From the NCBI RefSeq assembly GCF_002207865.1, contig NZ_BDQM01000001.1, forward strand, positions 310,001 through 374,000: a DNA stretch of 64,000 bases. Direction: 5' to 3'. Both the position numbers and the translations under genes were made by a program. Below are positions 8,920 through 18,399 of the stretch, in pieces; within the stretch, counting starts at the first letter, position 1; the number at the start of each line of letters is the position of its first letter. The stretch is from Colwellia marinimaniae. GTDB taxonomy: Bacteria; Pseudomonadota; Gammaproteobacteria; Enterobacterales; Alteromonadaceae. Under the pieces are notes generated by a model. The model ran no database searches and had not been told where the DNA came from. It saw only the letters and a list, made by a program, of their open reading frames with translations.

Positions 8920-9935
8920 TGTTAGACCCTAATGCATTAACTCACCTAAAGAGCACAGGGGAACCTATGTTAACTGAGCCAATGCTTAAACAAATCAATA
9001 GCCAAATTGCCAACCAGTTAAATACCGGGGTTTTGGTGATTGATGATGAATTTAATATTGTGATGTGGAATCGTTTTCTGCAAGTACATACCGATAAAGC
9101 TACTGCAAATATAATAGGTCAATCGATATTTACTATTTTCCCCGAACTGCCTGAGCGCTGGTTAACCCGAAAGCTGACCTCAGTTTTACAATTAAATAGC
9201 CCCAGTTTTTGTTCTTGGCAACAAAGACATCACTTATTCGAATTGCCTCATACTCGCCCAATCACCACAGATAGTGAGTTTATGGCACAAAATTGTACTT
9301 TTCTACCGATAGAAACCGATTGTGCACAAAAGCATATCTGTATCTTGATCGAGGATGTAACCGATGTTTGCCATTATCAAGGTCAGTTACAAAAGACCCT
9401 AGAAGAGCTGGCTCAAATGAGCCGTATTGATGGTTTAACTCAAATATATAATCGTAGACATTGGCAAGAATCACTGGCTCAAGAGTATGCAAAATCACGC
9501 CGACATAATAAAAAATTATCGCTGATTATGCTTGATTTAGATCACTTCAAATTACTCAATGATAATTATGGTCATCAATGTGGCGATATGGTATTAACCG
9601 AAATCAGTGCCTTAGTCAGCTCTTTATTAAGGGTTGAAGACACCTTTGGTCGTTATGGTGGTGAAGAGTTCGCTATTATTTTACCAGAAACACATTTAGC
9701 TGGCGCGATGGAGCTTGGCCAACGTATTTGTACTAGTATCGCCACCGCATCTTTAAATTATAATGGTGTGGCTATCAAGGTAACGGTGAGCTTGGGCGTT
9801 GCCGAGCTAAGTGACGATGACTCTCGTTATGAAGAGTTGATCACGCAAGCCGACTTAGCTTTATATCAAGCGAAAGGTCAGGGGCGAAATAAAGTATGTA
9901 GTGCCGCTTTCGTCACTAGTTTTCCTTTGGCTTAA
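8919..9935 (+). CDS. PAS-GGDEF diguanylate cyclase
   Basis: A predicted cytoplasmic c-di-GMP synthase of 338 residues. A PAS-like sensor domain at about residues 25-145 precedes a GGDEF domain. The active-site motif is GGEEF at 247-251, and an RxxD inhibitory site (RVED, 238-241) lies exactly five residues upstream, so product inhibition is expected. The fold-typical DxLTxxxNRR (DGLTQIYNRR) and LDLDHFK motifs are intact. No membrane segment is seen. As the third gene of a coupled operon, it may have its activity or localisation tied to the receiver/CheC pair. Confidence 0.9.
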   Translation: MLDPNALTHLKSTGEPMLTEPMLKQINSQIANQLNTGVLVIDDEFNIVMWNRFLQVHTDKATANIIGQSIFTIFPELPERWLTRKLTSVLQLNSPSFCSWQQRHHLFELPHTRPITTDSEFMAQNCTFLPIETDCAQKHICILIEDVTDVCHYQGQLQKTLEELAQMSRIDGLTQIYNRRHWQESLAQEYAKSRRHNKKLSLIMLDLDHFKLLNDNYGHQCGDMVLTEISALVSSLLRVEDTFGRYGGEEFAIILPETHLAGAMELGQRICTSIATASLNYNGVAIKVTVSLGVAELSDDDSRYEELITQADLALYQAKGQGRNKVCSAAFVTSFPLA

Positions 9936-9962
9936 GCTTAATTTAGGCCGCAGCTAGATGTT

Positions 9963-10022
9963 TTATGCAAAATTTAAGCTAAAAATAAATTTTTATGCAT
10001 AAAATATAACCTTTATGCATAA
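9963..10022. promoter_or_regulatory. phased palindromes upstream of thr leader
   Basis: The 10-bp palindrome TTATGCATAA occurs at 9993-10002 and 10013-10022, with a degenerate third copy (TTATGCAAAA) at 9963-9972. The offsets are 30 and 20 bp, whole helical turns, as expected for cooperative binding on one DNA face. The protein is unknown. Confidence 0.4.
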
Positions 10023-10095
10023 TTTATAATTTTTTATTTAATATTTTTTGTTATTAAAGATTGACAGAGATCATAACTTAAGGCACTTTAAGGTT

Positions 10096-10179
10096 ATGAA
10101 AATAAACAACAGCCACATTACTATTATGCTTATTATTATTACCACCACCACCCTCATTAGGGTGGCGGTCGCTGGCTAA
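10096..10179 (+). CDS. thrL: thr operon leader peptide
   Basis: A 27-residue leader peptide that couples translation to attenuation of thrABC. It contains three consecutive Ile codons (ATT) followed by four consecutive Thr codons (ACC), the control residues used by the E. coli thr leader, though the rest of the peptide is unrelated. TAAGG directly precedes the ATG. A pause-type hairpin (CCACCCT at 10148-10154, AGGGTGG at 10159-10165) overlaps the Thr codons, and the terminator lies 25 bases after the stop. Confidence 0.9.
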   Translation: MKINNSHITIMLIIITTTTLIRVAVAG

Positions 10180-10204
10180 CGTGTAAAAAAGTTAAATTTT
10201 ATCG

Positions 10205-10239
10205 AAGCCCGTGACCTGAAAAGGTTACGGGCTTTTTTT
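10205..10239 (+). terminator. thr attenuator terminator
   Basis: AAGCCCGTGACC (10205-10216) pairs with GGTTACGGGCTT (10223-10234) around a six-base loop, with one G-T pair, and runs into seven Ts. It lies between thrL and thrA and is the regulated terminator of the operon. Confidence 0.92.
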
Positions 10240-10341
10240 ATGCTTACGATGAAGAGCTTTAACTCTAATGTCAATTGACTGTTTATAGCCAAGCTGACAA
10301 CAGAGCTAGCCACTTCATTATTTCTTTACAAAGGACAAAAC

Positions 10342-12819
10342 ATGCGTGTACTTAAATTTGGTGGCTCATCATTAGCTTCGGCTGAGCGCTTTCGCCAAGT
10401 TGCCGATATTATTAAAGAGCAAAGTCAATCGTCCAAACTTGCGATAGTAGTCTCTGCACCACAAGGTGTTACCAATCACTTAGTTGCCATGGCTGAAAAT
10501 ATTAGCGATGAAGCAAAAATGGTAACTGACTTAGGTCACTTTAAACGCGCAATAACCACCATTATTGATGACTTATCCGCAAGTATTACTAATTTTAATA
10601 ACCAACATTGTCAGCAAGCATTAACTAATTATGAAAAGCAATTGGAACGCTATATGCGAGGGGCGACCTTACTAAACTATTGTCCTGATCATATCCGTGC
10701 TCGTATTATTAGTACGGGGGAGCGGTTAAGCGTAGCAATTCTTGATGCCGTCCTGCAAGCTTATGGTTTACAAGTTTCGCTATTAGCACCTGAAAAATTT
10801 CTATTTACCAATAATTCATCACTGAATGCCGTGGCAGATTTAGTCTTATCGAAAGAAAAATTTGCCAGTGAATACCATGAATTGAATCAAGTGGCTTTAA
10901 TGCCTGGCTTCATTGGCGTCTATGCTGACATTAATAATGGCCTACCACAAATAACGACATTAGGGCGTAATGGCTCTGATTATTCGGCTGCTGTGTTAGC
11001 CGTTTGTGCTCAAGCTGAGTGTTGTGAGATTTGGACCGATGTCGATGGTATCTATAACGCCGATCCTCGCTATATAAAAGAAGCTAAATTACTGGATAAT
11101 TTGTCTTATCAAGAAGCCATGGAGCTGTCTTATTTTGGTGCCAGTGTGTTACATCCAAAAACAATAGGCCCTATCGCGCAATACCATATTCCTTGTTTAA
11201 TTAAGAACACCAGTAATCCAAGTGCACCAGGGACGTTAATTTCTAATAAAAATAATCCACAAAAACGGGTAAAAGCAATTTCTAACCTTGATAACTTAAC
11301 CATGGTCAATGTCTCTGGCCCTGGCATGAAAGGTATGGTCGGCATGGCGAGTCGTGTCTTTGCTACCATGAGTAGAGAAAATATCTCTCTGGTTATGATA
11401 AGTCAGTCCTCTAGTGAATATAGTATTAGCTTTTGTATTTATTCTAGAGATGCCGAACTTGCCAAACATAGCTTAGAAGATGAATTTGAATTAGAGCTTT
11501 TAAATGGTTTACTTGAACCGTTATCGTTAAAAGGTGAACTATCTATCGTCTCACTTGTGGGCGATGGTATGCATCACCAACGCGGCGTTGCCGCTAAATT
11601 CTTTAGCTCATTAGCACAAGCGCGAGTCAATGTGATTGCTATAGCGCAAGACTCTTCCGAGCGTAGTATTTCTGTTGTGGTGGAACAGCGAAAATGCATG
11701 GATGCCATGAAGGTAAGTCATCAGAATTTCTTTTCTCACCAGCGCACCATTGATGTCTTTCTCGTCGGCTGTGGTGTTGTTGGTAGTGAGCTTATCGCGC
11801 AAATATCTCGTCAACAAGCGAGTTTGAAAAAGCAAAATATCGTCTTGAAAGTCTATGGTATTGCCAATTCTAAAGGCATGGTATTTGACCAAGACGGTAT
11901 TGATTTAAATAATTGGCAAGCAGCAGTTGCCCAAGCAGGGCCACCACTAGCCGTTAATGTTGAGAACCTGAAAACGTTTGTTCGTGATAATCATTTGATA
12001 AATCCGGTCTTTGTTGATTCAACGTCTAATGAAGCATTAGCCATGAGTTATGTAGATTATTTATCGGCAGGCTTTCATGTGGTTACCCCCAATAAAAAGG
12101 CTAATACTGATTCATGGGAGTATTACCAAAAGCTGCGCACTACTGCGCAGAGAACGAACCGCCGTTTCTTATATGAAACCACGGTAGGTGCTGGCTTACC
12201 TGTTATTGATACCTTGCAGAATTTAATCAAAGCAGGTGATGAACTACAACGTTTTGAAGGGGTATTATCAGGTTCATTATCTTATATATTTGGTAAGCTT
12301 GAAGAGGGCATGTCGTTATCAGAGGCTACCGCTATTGCCAAGGAAAATGGTTTTACCGAGCCAGATCCGCGTGATGATTTAAGTGGACTGGATGTCGCAC
12401 GTAAACTATTAATTATAGCCCGTGAAGCAGGTATGCCCTTAGAGTTATCTGATATCACAATAGAATCAGTATTACCTAGTGATTTTGATGATAGTGGTAA
12501 TGTCAGTGAGTTTATGGCTAACTTAAGCAAACTGGATAGTGGCTTTGCCGAGCGTGTAGCCAGTGCTAAAACGTCAGGTAAAGTACTACGTTACATCGGC
12601 AATATAGTGGCTGGAAAATGCCAAGTATCAATCGAAGCCGTTGGTATTGAACACCCCTTATATGGCATTAAAGACGGGGAAAATGCTTTAGCTATACATA
12701 GTCGATATTACCAACCGTTACCGTTTGTTTTACGTGGTTACGGCGCAGGCGCAGCAGTAACTGCCGCCGGTATTTTTGGTGATTTATTAAGAACTTTAAC
12801 TTGGGAACAACAACACTAA
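10342..12819 (+). CDS. thrA: bifunctional aspartokinase I / homoserine dehydrogenase I
   Basis: Catalyses the first and third steps of threonine synthesis: ATP-dependent phosphorylation of aspartate and NAD(P)H-dependent reduction of aspartate semialdehyde. The N-terminal kinase has KFGGSSL at residues 5-11 and a [11 protein letters not shown] segment. Two ACT-type regulatory regions follow (about 315-460). The dehydrogenase begins with the nucleotide-binding GCGVVGS near 474 and contains TPNKKAN and [11 protein letters not shown]. The 825-residue length matches ThrA (820). Feedback inhibition by threonine is expected from the family. Its stop overlaps the thrB start by one base (TAATG). Confidence 0.97.
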   Translation: MRVLKFGGSSLASAERFRQVADIIKEQSQSSKLAIVVSAPQGVTNHLVAMAENISDEAKMVTDLGHFKRAITTIIDDLSASITNFNNQHCQQALTNYEKQLERYMRGATLLNYCPDHIRARIISTGERLSVAILDAVLQAYGLQVSLLAPEKFLFTNNSSLNAVADLVLSKEKFASEYHELNQVALMPGFIGVYADINNGLPQITTLGRNGSDYSAAVLAVCAQAECCEIWTDVDGIYNADPRYIKEAKLLDNLSYQEAMELSYFGASVLHPKTIGPIAQYHIPCLIKNTSNPSAPGTLISNKNNPQKRVKAISNLDNLTMVNVSGPGMKGMVGMASRVFATMSRENISLVMISQSSSEYSISFCIYSRDAELAKHSLEDEFELELLNGLLEPLSLKGELSIVSLVGDGMHHQRGVAAKFFSSLAQARVNVIAIAQDSSERSISVVVEQRKCMDAMKVSHQNFFSHQRTIDVFLVGCGVVGSELIAQISRQQASLKKQNIVLKVYGIANSKGMVFDQDGIDLNNWQAAVAQAGPPLAVNVENLKTFVRDNHLINPVFVDSTSNEALAMSYVDYLSAGFHVVTPNKKANTDSWEYYQKLRTTAQRTNRRFLYETTVGAGLPVIDTLQNLIKAGDELQRFEGVLSGSLSYIFGKLEEGMSLSEATAIAKENGFTEPDPRDDLSGLDVARKLLIIAREAGMPLELSDITIESVLPSDFDDSGNVSEFMANLSKLDSGFAERVASAKTSGKVLRYIGNIVAGKCQVSIEAVGIEHPLYGIKDGENALAIHSRYYQPLPFVLRGYGAGAAVTAAGIFGDLLRTLTWEQQH

Positions 12820-13790
12820 TGTCTATTCATAACACCAGTATTTCGGTATTTGCACCTGCCTCTATAGGTAATCTTAGTGTCGGTTTTGATGTATTAGGGC
12901 TCGCAGTAAAACCAATAGATGGCACCTTATTAGGCGATGTGGTTACCGTATCGGCGACAACAGCAGCCAACAGCTTAACGGTTAAGGGTGAATTTGCCGC
13001 TAAGCTGCCTAGTAAGAAAGAAGATAATATTGTTTGGTCATGTTTATTAATTTTTAATGAGCAATTACTCAAGGCTGAGCAAAGCCCTGTTTTTGTTGCG
13101 CTAACCTTAGATAAAAAAATGCCAGTTGGCAGTGGTTTAGGCTCAAGTGCCTGTTCTGTTGTTGCTGCACTGGTAGCATTAAATACTTTTTATGCAAAAT
13201 ATCAGGGTTTTAGCTTTGCTAAAAATGTTTTATTAAAAATGACTGGGCAAATGGAAGCTAAAATTAGTGGCAGCATACATTACGACAATGTTGCACCTTG
13301 TTATTTAGGTGGTTTGCAATTAATGGTTCCCGATGAAAACGTCATTTCGCGCCTTTTACCAAGCTTTGATGATTGCTTCTATGTTATGGCCTATCCAGGC
13401 ATTTCAGTATCAACTAAAGCGGCCAGGGATGTTTTACCTACTGAATATAGTCGTAGTGACTTGATCAGTTTTGGTCAAAATTTAGCAACCTTTGTCGATG
13501 CCTGTCATCGTCAAGATAAGAGCCAAGCTTTTGCGGTACTAACCGATGTCGTTGCTGAGCCTTATCGCACAGATTTGTTACCAAGGTATCAAGCATCTCG
13601 CGACTATTTGACCGCACAAGGCGCCTTAGCTGTTGGCATTTCAGGCTCAGGGCCAACACTATTTTGTGTTTGTGATAGCGAACAACAAGCGCAGAAATTT
13701 GCTCTATGGTTACAAGATAATTATTTACAAACCGCACTAGGCTTTGTCCACGTATGTAAAGTAGATAATGTTGGTGCAACTGAGCTTTAG
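12819..13790 (+). CDS. thrB: homoserine kinase
   Basis: A GHMP-family kinase that phosphorylates L-homoserine with ATP. The N-terminal strand VFAPASIGNLSVGFDVLG is typical of ThrB, and the GHMP phosphate-binding loop PVGSGLGSSA is near residue 102. A C-terminal GISGSGPTLFCV segment matches motif 3. I start it at the ATG at 12819, which overlaps the thrA stop; an in-frame TTG at 12801 would add six unlikely residues. The resulting 323 residues fit the family (about 310). Confidence 0.96.
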   Translation: MSIHNTSISVFAPASIGNLSVGFDVLGLAVKPIDGTLLGDVVTVSATTAANSLTVKGEFAAKLPSKKEDNIVWSCLLIFNEQLLKAEQSPVFVALTLDKKMPVGSGLGSSACSVVAALVALNTFYAKYQGFSFAKNVLLKMTGQMEAKISGSIHYDNVAPCYLGGLQLMVPDENVISRLLPSFDDCFYVMAYPGISVSTKAARDVLPTEYSRSDLISFGQNLATFVDACHRQDKSQAFAVLTDVVAEPYRTDLLPRYQASRDYLTAQGALAVGISGSGPTLFCVCDSEQQAQKFALWLQDNYLQTALGFVHVCKVDNVGATEL

Positions 13791-13868
13791 CTTAGGTATT
13801 AAAAAACGATTGGCATTAATCATATCTAAATAGTAAAGCTAAACAATTTAGTAAACAGATTATTAGGA

Positions 13869-15200
13869 ATGACAGTGAAATATTATAATTTAAAAGAAAA
13901 TGACGAACAGGTAAGTTTCGCACAAGCGGTAAAACAAGGATTAGGTAAAAATCAGGGCTTATTTTTCCCAACTGCTATACCTAAATTTGATAATATTGAA
14001 GAACTGTTGGCACTTCCTCTAGTTGAGCGTAGTGTTAAAATTCTACAACCTTTTGTTGGCGATGATCTAAGCAAGAGTGAATTAACTGACATCATTACGG
14101 ATGCTTTTAATTTCCCGGCTTTATTACAGCCTATTAGCCCTGAACGGGCTGTTTTAGAGTTATTCCATGGCCCGACATTAGCGTTTAAAGACTTTGGCGC
14201 GCGCTTTATGGCGAAATGCTTACAAGTATTTGTTGCCAAAGATGTAAAAGCAAGTGGTAAAATTAAGCCTTTAACCATTTTAACGGCGACCTCAGGTGAT
14301 ACTGGTGCGGCCGTTGCTCATGCTTTTCACGGGATTGATAACATTCGTGTGGTTATTATGTACCCCAAGGGGAAAATCAGCTTACTACAAGAGAAGATGT
14401 TTACTACCTTAGGCGGTAATATTGAAACATTAGCGATTGATGGTGATTTTGATGATTGTCAGAGGTTAGTTAAGCAATCATTTGATGATACAGAATTGGC
14501 TAATACCATTGGTTTAAACTCCGCCAACTCCATTAATATTAGTCGACTGATAGCGCAAGTGTGTTATTACTTTGAAGCAGTAGCGCAATTATCACGAGTA
14601 AAAAGTGATTTAAGCAATATCGTCTTCTCTATTCCAAGTGGCAACTTTGGTAACCTAACAGCTGGCTTATTTGCCAAGGCTATGGGCTTGCCGATAAAGC
14701 GCTTTATTGCCGCAACCAATGTTAATGATACTGTGCCTCGTTACCTTAAAACAGGGCAATGGACGGTGAATAAAACGGTGGCTACCATTTCAAATGCGAT
14801 GGATGTCAGTAACCCGAATAACTGGCCACGTGTTGAACATATGCTGAAAAGCGGTATTGTTGAACAGGGCTGTGTTAGCTCAGTATCTATCGATGAAGAG
14901 CAAACCCAGTCTGCGGTCATTCAGTTAAGTAAACTGGGTTATATTACTGAGCCCCATGCAGCTATCGCCTATAAAGCTCTACAATACAATGCAGAGGATG
15001 GGGAGTTTGGCGTGTTTTTAGGCACAGCTCATCCGGCGAAATTTAAAGAAATTGTTGAAAGTATTCTTGGACAACCTATAAGTTTACCAAAAGAGTTGGC
15101 TGCTTGTGTCGGCGAGCCTATTTTATCGGAAGATCTGTCGGCGAATTTTAGTGATTTACGCAGCTACCTGTTAAGTAAGTCAAGCTGTACAGTCGCTTAG
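13869..15200 (+). CDS. thrC: threonine synthase
   Basis: A PLP enzyme converting O-phosphohomoserine to threonine, the last step of the pathway. The PLP-binding lysine is K107 in LAFKDFGARF, and TATSGDTGAA and IPSGNFGN are the phosphate-cradle segments. The 443 residues compare with 428 in E. coli. It lies 78 bases after thrB in the same orientation and completes the operon; a hairpin terminator follows at 15272. Confidence 0.96.
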   Translation: MTVKYYNLKENDEQVSFAQAVKQGLGKNQGLFFPTAIPKFDNIEELLALPLVERSVKILQPFVGDDLSKSELTDIITDAFNFPALLQPISPERAVLELFHGPTLAFKDFGARFMAKCLQVFVAKDVKASGKIKPLTILTATSGDTGAAVAHAFHGIDNIRVVIMYPKGKISLLQEKMFTTLGGNIETLAIDGDFDDCQRLVKQSFDDTELANTIGLNSANSINISRLIAQVCYYFEAVAQLSRVKSDLSNIVFSIPSGNFGNLTAGLFAKAMGLPIKRFIAATNVNDTVPRYLKTGQWTVNKTVATISNAMDVSNPNNWPRVEHMLKSGIVEQGCVSSVSIDEEQTQSAVIQLSKLGYITEPHAAIAYKALQYNAEDGEFGVFLGTAHPAKFKEIVESILGQPISLPKELAACVGEPILSEDLSANFSDLRSYLLSKSSCTVA

Positions 15201-15232
15201 CAACTTACTTGCAAATTTTTAGTCTCATTACT

Positions 15233-15270
15233 TAAGGTATAATACTAAGGTATAATACTAAGGTAAAATA
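15233..15270. repeat. 13-bp tandem repeat
   Basis: TAAGGTATAATAC occurs twice in tandem (15233-15245, 15246-15258), and a third unit is degenerate (TAAGGTAAAATA). It lies between the thrC stop and its terminator; probably slippage. Confidence 0.6.
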
Positions 15271-15271
15271 T

Positions 15272-15302
15272 AAAAGCTATCGCCTCGGTGATGGCTTTTT
15301 TA
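15272..15302 (+). terminator. thrABC terminator
   Basis: AAAAGCTATCGCC pairs with GGTGATGGCTTTT apart from two G-T pairs, with a very small loop and a T-run after it. It lies 72 bases past the thrC stop. Confidence 0.8.
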
Positions 15303-15366
15303 CTTTTAAGGTAGCAATTGTAAAACTTTAGCTGTTAAAGTGAAGGTTAACTTTCTAGGAAAAATC

Positions 15367-16062
15367 ATGATCAAACCCCAATGGCAGCAGTTAGTTAACC
15401 GTGAAGCGAAGCAAGAGTACTTTCAAAACTTAGTGACAGAAATAGCCAAACAAAGAACCGCTGAAATTGCCATTTACCCAGCAGAAAAGCATGTTTTTAA
15501 CGCCTTTAAGTACGTTGATTTAGCGGATGTTAAAGTGCTTATTCTTGGTCAGGATCCTTATCACGGCAAAGGTCAAGCCCATGGTTTAGCCTTTTCCGTA
15601 CCCGTAGGGATTAAAGTGCCACCATCACTGGTTAACATCTATAAAGAATTGTCGACGGATATCAAGGGTTTTACTACGCCCACACATGGTTGTTTAACGC
15701 ATTGGGCTAAGCAAGGAGTGTTATTACTGAATACCGTGTTAACCGTACAGCAGGCTAATGCTCATTCACATGCAAAGCTAGGCTGGGAAACCTTTACGCA
15801 GCAAGTTATTGAGGAATTAAATAACCATAATAAGGGCTGTGTTTTTATTCTTTGGGGCGCACATGCCCACAAAAAAGGAAAAAACATCAACCAGCAAAAG
15901 CATTTAGTGTTAGCGGGTCCACACCCTTCACCACTGTCGGCCTATCGAGGTTTTTATGGTTGTCAGCATTTCTCCAAAACAAATGTATGGTTAACTCATC
16001 GCAAGGTTAGCGCGATTAATTGGCAGCTACCGATGAATACTTCACCTGATGACAACGAATGA
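15367..16062 (+). CDS. ung: uracil-DNA glycosylase
   Basis: Removes uracil from DNA in base-excision repair. The water-activating Asp is D63 in [17 protein letters not shown], and the catalytic His is H186 in [11 protein letters not shown]; both family-1 UDG motifs are intact. I use the ATG at 15367, preceded by AGGA at good spacing; an in-frame GTG at 15340 is less likely. The 231 residues match E. coli Ung (229). It appears monocistronic after the thr terminator. Confidence 0.96.
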   Translation: MIKPQWQQLVNREAKQEYFQNLVTEIAKQRTAEIAIYPAEKHVFNAFKYVDLADVKVLILGQDPYHGKGQAHGLAFSVPVGIKVPPSLVNIYKELSTDIKGFTTPTHGCLTHWAKQGVLLLNTVLTVQQANAHSHAKLGWETFTQQVIEELNNHNKGCVFILWGAHAHKKGKNINQQKHLVLAGPHPSPLSAYRGFYGCQHFSKTNVWLTHRKVSAINWQLPMNTSPDDNE

Positions 16063-16181
16063 CGGCTAACAATATTATTAATCATTGCTTAAGTTATCGC
16101 GGAGCGCTAACAACTTTCTAATTGAAGTGAGTCTGCTATATTTTAGGTAGCCGTTATTTAATCGCACCAGCAGGAATAATA

Positions 16182-16484
16182 ATGAATGTAAGTTTTATCC
16201 AATTTGATGAGTCAGCTGTCGTTATACTGAACGTATTAGCGCAACACTTTCCTACACCGACAGAAATTGGCTTTAATGATATTTTTCCCGATATCGAGAG
16301 TGATGTCGATAAACGCTCAGCTCATATTGGCACGCTAGCTTTTTTACGTCATGAGGATGTTATTGCCCATGATGTCGGTAGCGCCTCATCTTTTATTCTA
16401 ACCCGAAAAGGTTTAGCGCTATTTAATGAAGATATTTTTAAGCATTTAAAAGAGCAGCTTAATGATGATGAAAATACTATTTAA
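16182..16484 (+). CDS. conserved-looking small protein, possible winged helix
   Basis: I do not recognise this 100-residue protein. It has normal codon use, a purine-rich AGGAATAATA before the ATG and balanced composition. The layout (helices, then TLAFLRHEDVIAHDVG and SSFILTRKGLALFNED) resembles a small winged-helix domain in which LTRKGLAL is the last helix, but that is inference. It ends only 15 bases before the convergent GNAT gene. Confidence 0.6.
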   Translation: MNVSFIQFDESAVVILNVLAQHFPTPTEIGFNDIFPDIESDVDKRSAHIGTLAFLRHEDVIAHDVGSASSFILTRKGLALFNEDIFKHLKEQLNDDENTI

Positions 16485-16499
16485 CTGCATCAATAAAAG

Positions 16500-17096
16500 C
16501 TAATCACTAAGTGAGCCTTTATTGTCAAAGTGAATGATCATCTCAGCGGCTTCACAATGACAATCATGACCACATAAAATGCACTGATAGCCTTGTTTAC
16601 TTTCTTCATGCCATCTATCAGGATGAGACTTTATCAGTTTTCCACCGCATTTAGTGAAATAGGCTACGGCACTATTATTAGGGCTTTGTTGCCATAAATG
16701 ACTTATACCCGCGAGCGCGCCTTGCTGTTTTGCGGCTTCAATGGCAAGTTGCAGTAGTTGTTTGCCAATGCCTAAGCCGCGGTGTTTTTCATCGACGGTA
16801 TTGCATTTAAAGTAACAACACTTTTGCGGCTCTACTTGCCATAACGTTGGGCTACACCAATGATCTATTGGCCACTTATTGGCTGAATAGGTACTACGAA
16901 AGCCAATAAGCTTATTATCGAGTAAGGCAACAAAACTACAGTTAATTGTGTTAACTATGCCTTTATTAGTCCATTGACTTAGTTTGTCATTATCCAAATA
17001 ACCCTTACCGTGCACTTGATTCGCTAGGGTGATAACTTGTGAAAAATATGCTGAGGTTAACGGCACATAGCGAATAGTATTTTTTTGATTAGTCAT
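16500..17096 (-). CDS. GNAT family N-acetyltransferase
   Basis: A 198-residue acetyl-CoA-dependent N-acyltransferase of unknown substrate. The acetyl-CoA loop appears as KHRGLGIGKQLLQLAIEAAK, matching Q/RxxGxG/A, with a preceding strand CNTVDE. The C-terminal part is unusually rich in Cys and His (QCILCGHDCHCEAAE), which could bind a metal or be redox sensitive; this is not usual for GNATs. The start is the ATG at 17096. The gene converges on the small unknown gene and is followed upstream by a separate dehydrogenase gene. Confidence 0.82.
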   Translation of the reverse strand: MTNQKNTIRYVPLTSAYFSQVITLANQVHGKGYLDNDKLSQWTNKGIVNTINCSFVALLDNKLIGFRSTYSANKWPIDHWCSPTLWQVEPQKCCYFKCNTVDEKHRGLGIGKQLLQLAIEAAKQQGALAGISHLWQQSPNNSAVAYFTKCGGKLIKSHPDRWHEESKQGYQCILCGHDCHCEAAEMIIHFDNKGSLSD

Positions 17097-17236
17097 GGAA
17101 TTTATTAAGGCACTTAATTGCTTACACCAGACCTAAGATAGCAAAGTTGCGAGCAAGTTGCAGCTAGGTATTTATGTCAGTGCACGAAGGTTGCAACACA
17201 AATTTCAGGTAAAATATCAGCGTTCAGTGAGTTAAC

Positions 17237-18190
17237 TTAGTCTAAACGGTTTAAACGCTGACCTTGTTTAAAGGCGATAATATTATTCGCTAATAAATTA
17301 ATCAGACGCTGCTGAGCTTCAATACTTGCCCAGGCAATATGAGCGGTGATTTTCAAGTTTGCTAACTTACTATTAAGCAATGGGTGCGCTACTGGCGGAG
17401 GCTCTTGCCTTAAAACATCTAAAATAGCATAGGCTATCTCTTTATTTTTTAATGCGTTTAGTAACGCTACCTCATCAACCAATGCGCCGCGGGCCGTATT
17501 GACTAGTACTGCGGTGTTTTTCATCCGTGATAAAACGCTAGCATCAATAAGGTTTTCTGTTTCAGCAGTTTGTGGGCAATGTAAACTAATAATGTCCGCT
17601 TGCTCTATTACCTGCGCAAAAGCAACTCGACCTGCTCGAACGGTTGTTGTCTTGGGTCGCTCACTAATAAGCACTTGCATATTAAATGCTTGCGCAATCG
17701 CGGCAACGGCTTTACCTAAATTTCCGTAACCAATAATACCGAGTGTTTTACCGGCCAATTCACTAAAACCATTGCCGTGATAGCAAAAAGCATCGCTTGT
17801 TGACCATAAACCTTGTCTAGTATTGTTATTATGATGGTTGGTTTGCTGATAACACTCGAGTAACTGAGCAAAAACATATTGTGCAACGGATTGCCCTGCG
17901 TAACCACTGACATTGCTCACGGCTATATTTAAACGCTTGGCGGCATTAATATCAACATTGTTATAACCCGTTGCACTGATACAAATTAGCCGCAATTTCG
18001 GTAAGTCTGCTAAGATTTCTGCGTTTAAGGGCACTTTATTAGTAATAATAATCTCAGCATCATGGCAACGGCTGATGACCTCAGTCGCTGAGGTTGTGGC
18101 ATAACAGCTTAATTTAGTTAATTGTTGCTCAATGATAGAAAAATCAAGGGTTGAACTAAAGGTTTGTTTATCTAAAAATACCGCGCGCAT
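17237..18190 (-). CDS. D-2-hydroxyacid dehydrogenase (glycerate dehydrogenase-like)
   Basis: An NAD(P)-dependent D-isomer 2-hydroxyacid dehydrogenase of 317 residues, the usual length for HprA-type hydroxypyruvate/glycerate dehydrogenases. The Rossmann motif GIIGYGNLGKA, the catalytic-Arg strand NTARGALVDE and the acid/His segment ITAHIAWAS are present; position-specific substrate residues cannot be judged here. I start at the ATG at 18190 rather than an in-frame TTG four codons earlier. The substrate may be glycerate, hydroxypyruvate or another 2-ketoacid. Confidence 0.85.
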   Translation of the reverse strand: MRAVFLDKQTFSSTLDFSIIEQQLTKLSCYATTSATEVISRCHDAEIIITNKVPLNAEILADLPKLRLICISATGYNNVDINAAKRLNIAVSNVSGYAGQSVAQYVFAQLLECYQQTNHHNNNTRQGLWSTSDAFCYHGNGFSELAGKTLGIIGYGNLGKAVAAIAQAFNMQVLISERPKTTTVRAGRVAFAQVIEQADIISLHCPQTAETENLIDASVLSRMKNTAVLVNTARGALVDEVALLNALKNKEIAYAILDVLRQEPPPVAHPLLNSKLANLKITAHIAWASIEAQQRLINLLANNIIAFKQGQRLNRLD

Positions 18191-18245
18191 GATTGTACTC
18201 AAAGGTTTAGGGAGTTAGTTATCTTGTCTAGCTGACTGTAAATAC

Positions 18246-18284
18246 AATAAGCCAGCGAGTACATTTAATACTAGCTGGCTTATT
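18246..18284 (-). terminator. terminator downstream of nnrS
   Basis: AATAAGCCAGC (18246-18256) and GCTGGCTTATT (18274-18284) form an 11-bp perfect stem around a 17-base loop. It lies on the exit side of nnrS, before the dehydrogenase gene; the tail is only moderately T-rich. Confidence 0.6.
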
Positions 18285-18318
18285 TAGTGAAGCTTTAGTT
18301 AGGCTTAACTTAAGTTTG

Positions 18319-18361
18319 GTTAGTTTTCGTTAGTTTTCGTTAGATTTTGCTAGGTTTTAGC
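18319..18361. repeat. decaying 10-bp tandem repeat
   Basis: GTTAGTTTTC is repeated twice perfectly, then in two diverged units, in the gap after nnrS. It looks like replication slippage with no coding sense. Confidence 0.5.
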
Positions 18362-18399
18362 ACACTAAAAACTAGCATGCTAACTGCAGACAACGAACA

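Larger units (their letters stand above)
9936..10341. other. thr operon control region
   Basis: This 406-base region contains phased palindromes (9963-10022), the thr leader peptide (10096-10179) and the attenuator (10205-10239). A possible promoter is TTGTTA (10048-10053), an 18-base spacer and CATAAC (10072-10077), but it is weak. Confidence 0.6.

Noticed and set aside
10061..10066. TTGACA as the -35 box of the thr operon
   Set aside because: A -10 at normal spacing would place the transcription start at or after the leader ATG, so it cannot serve thrL.
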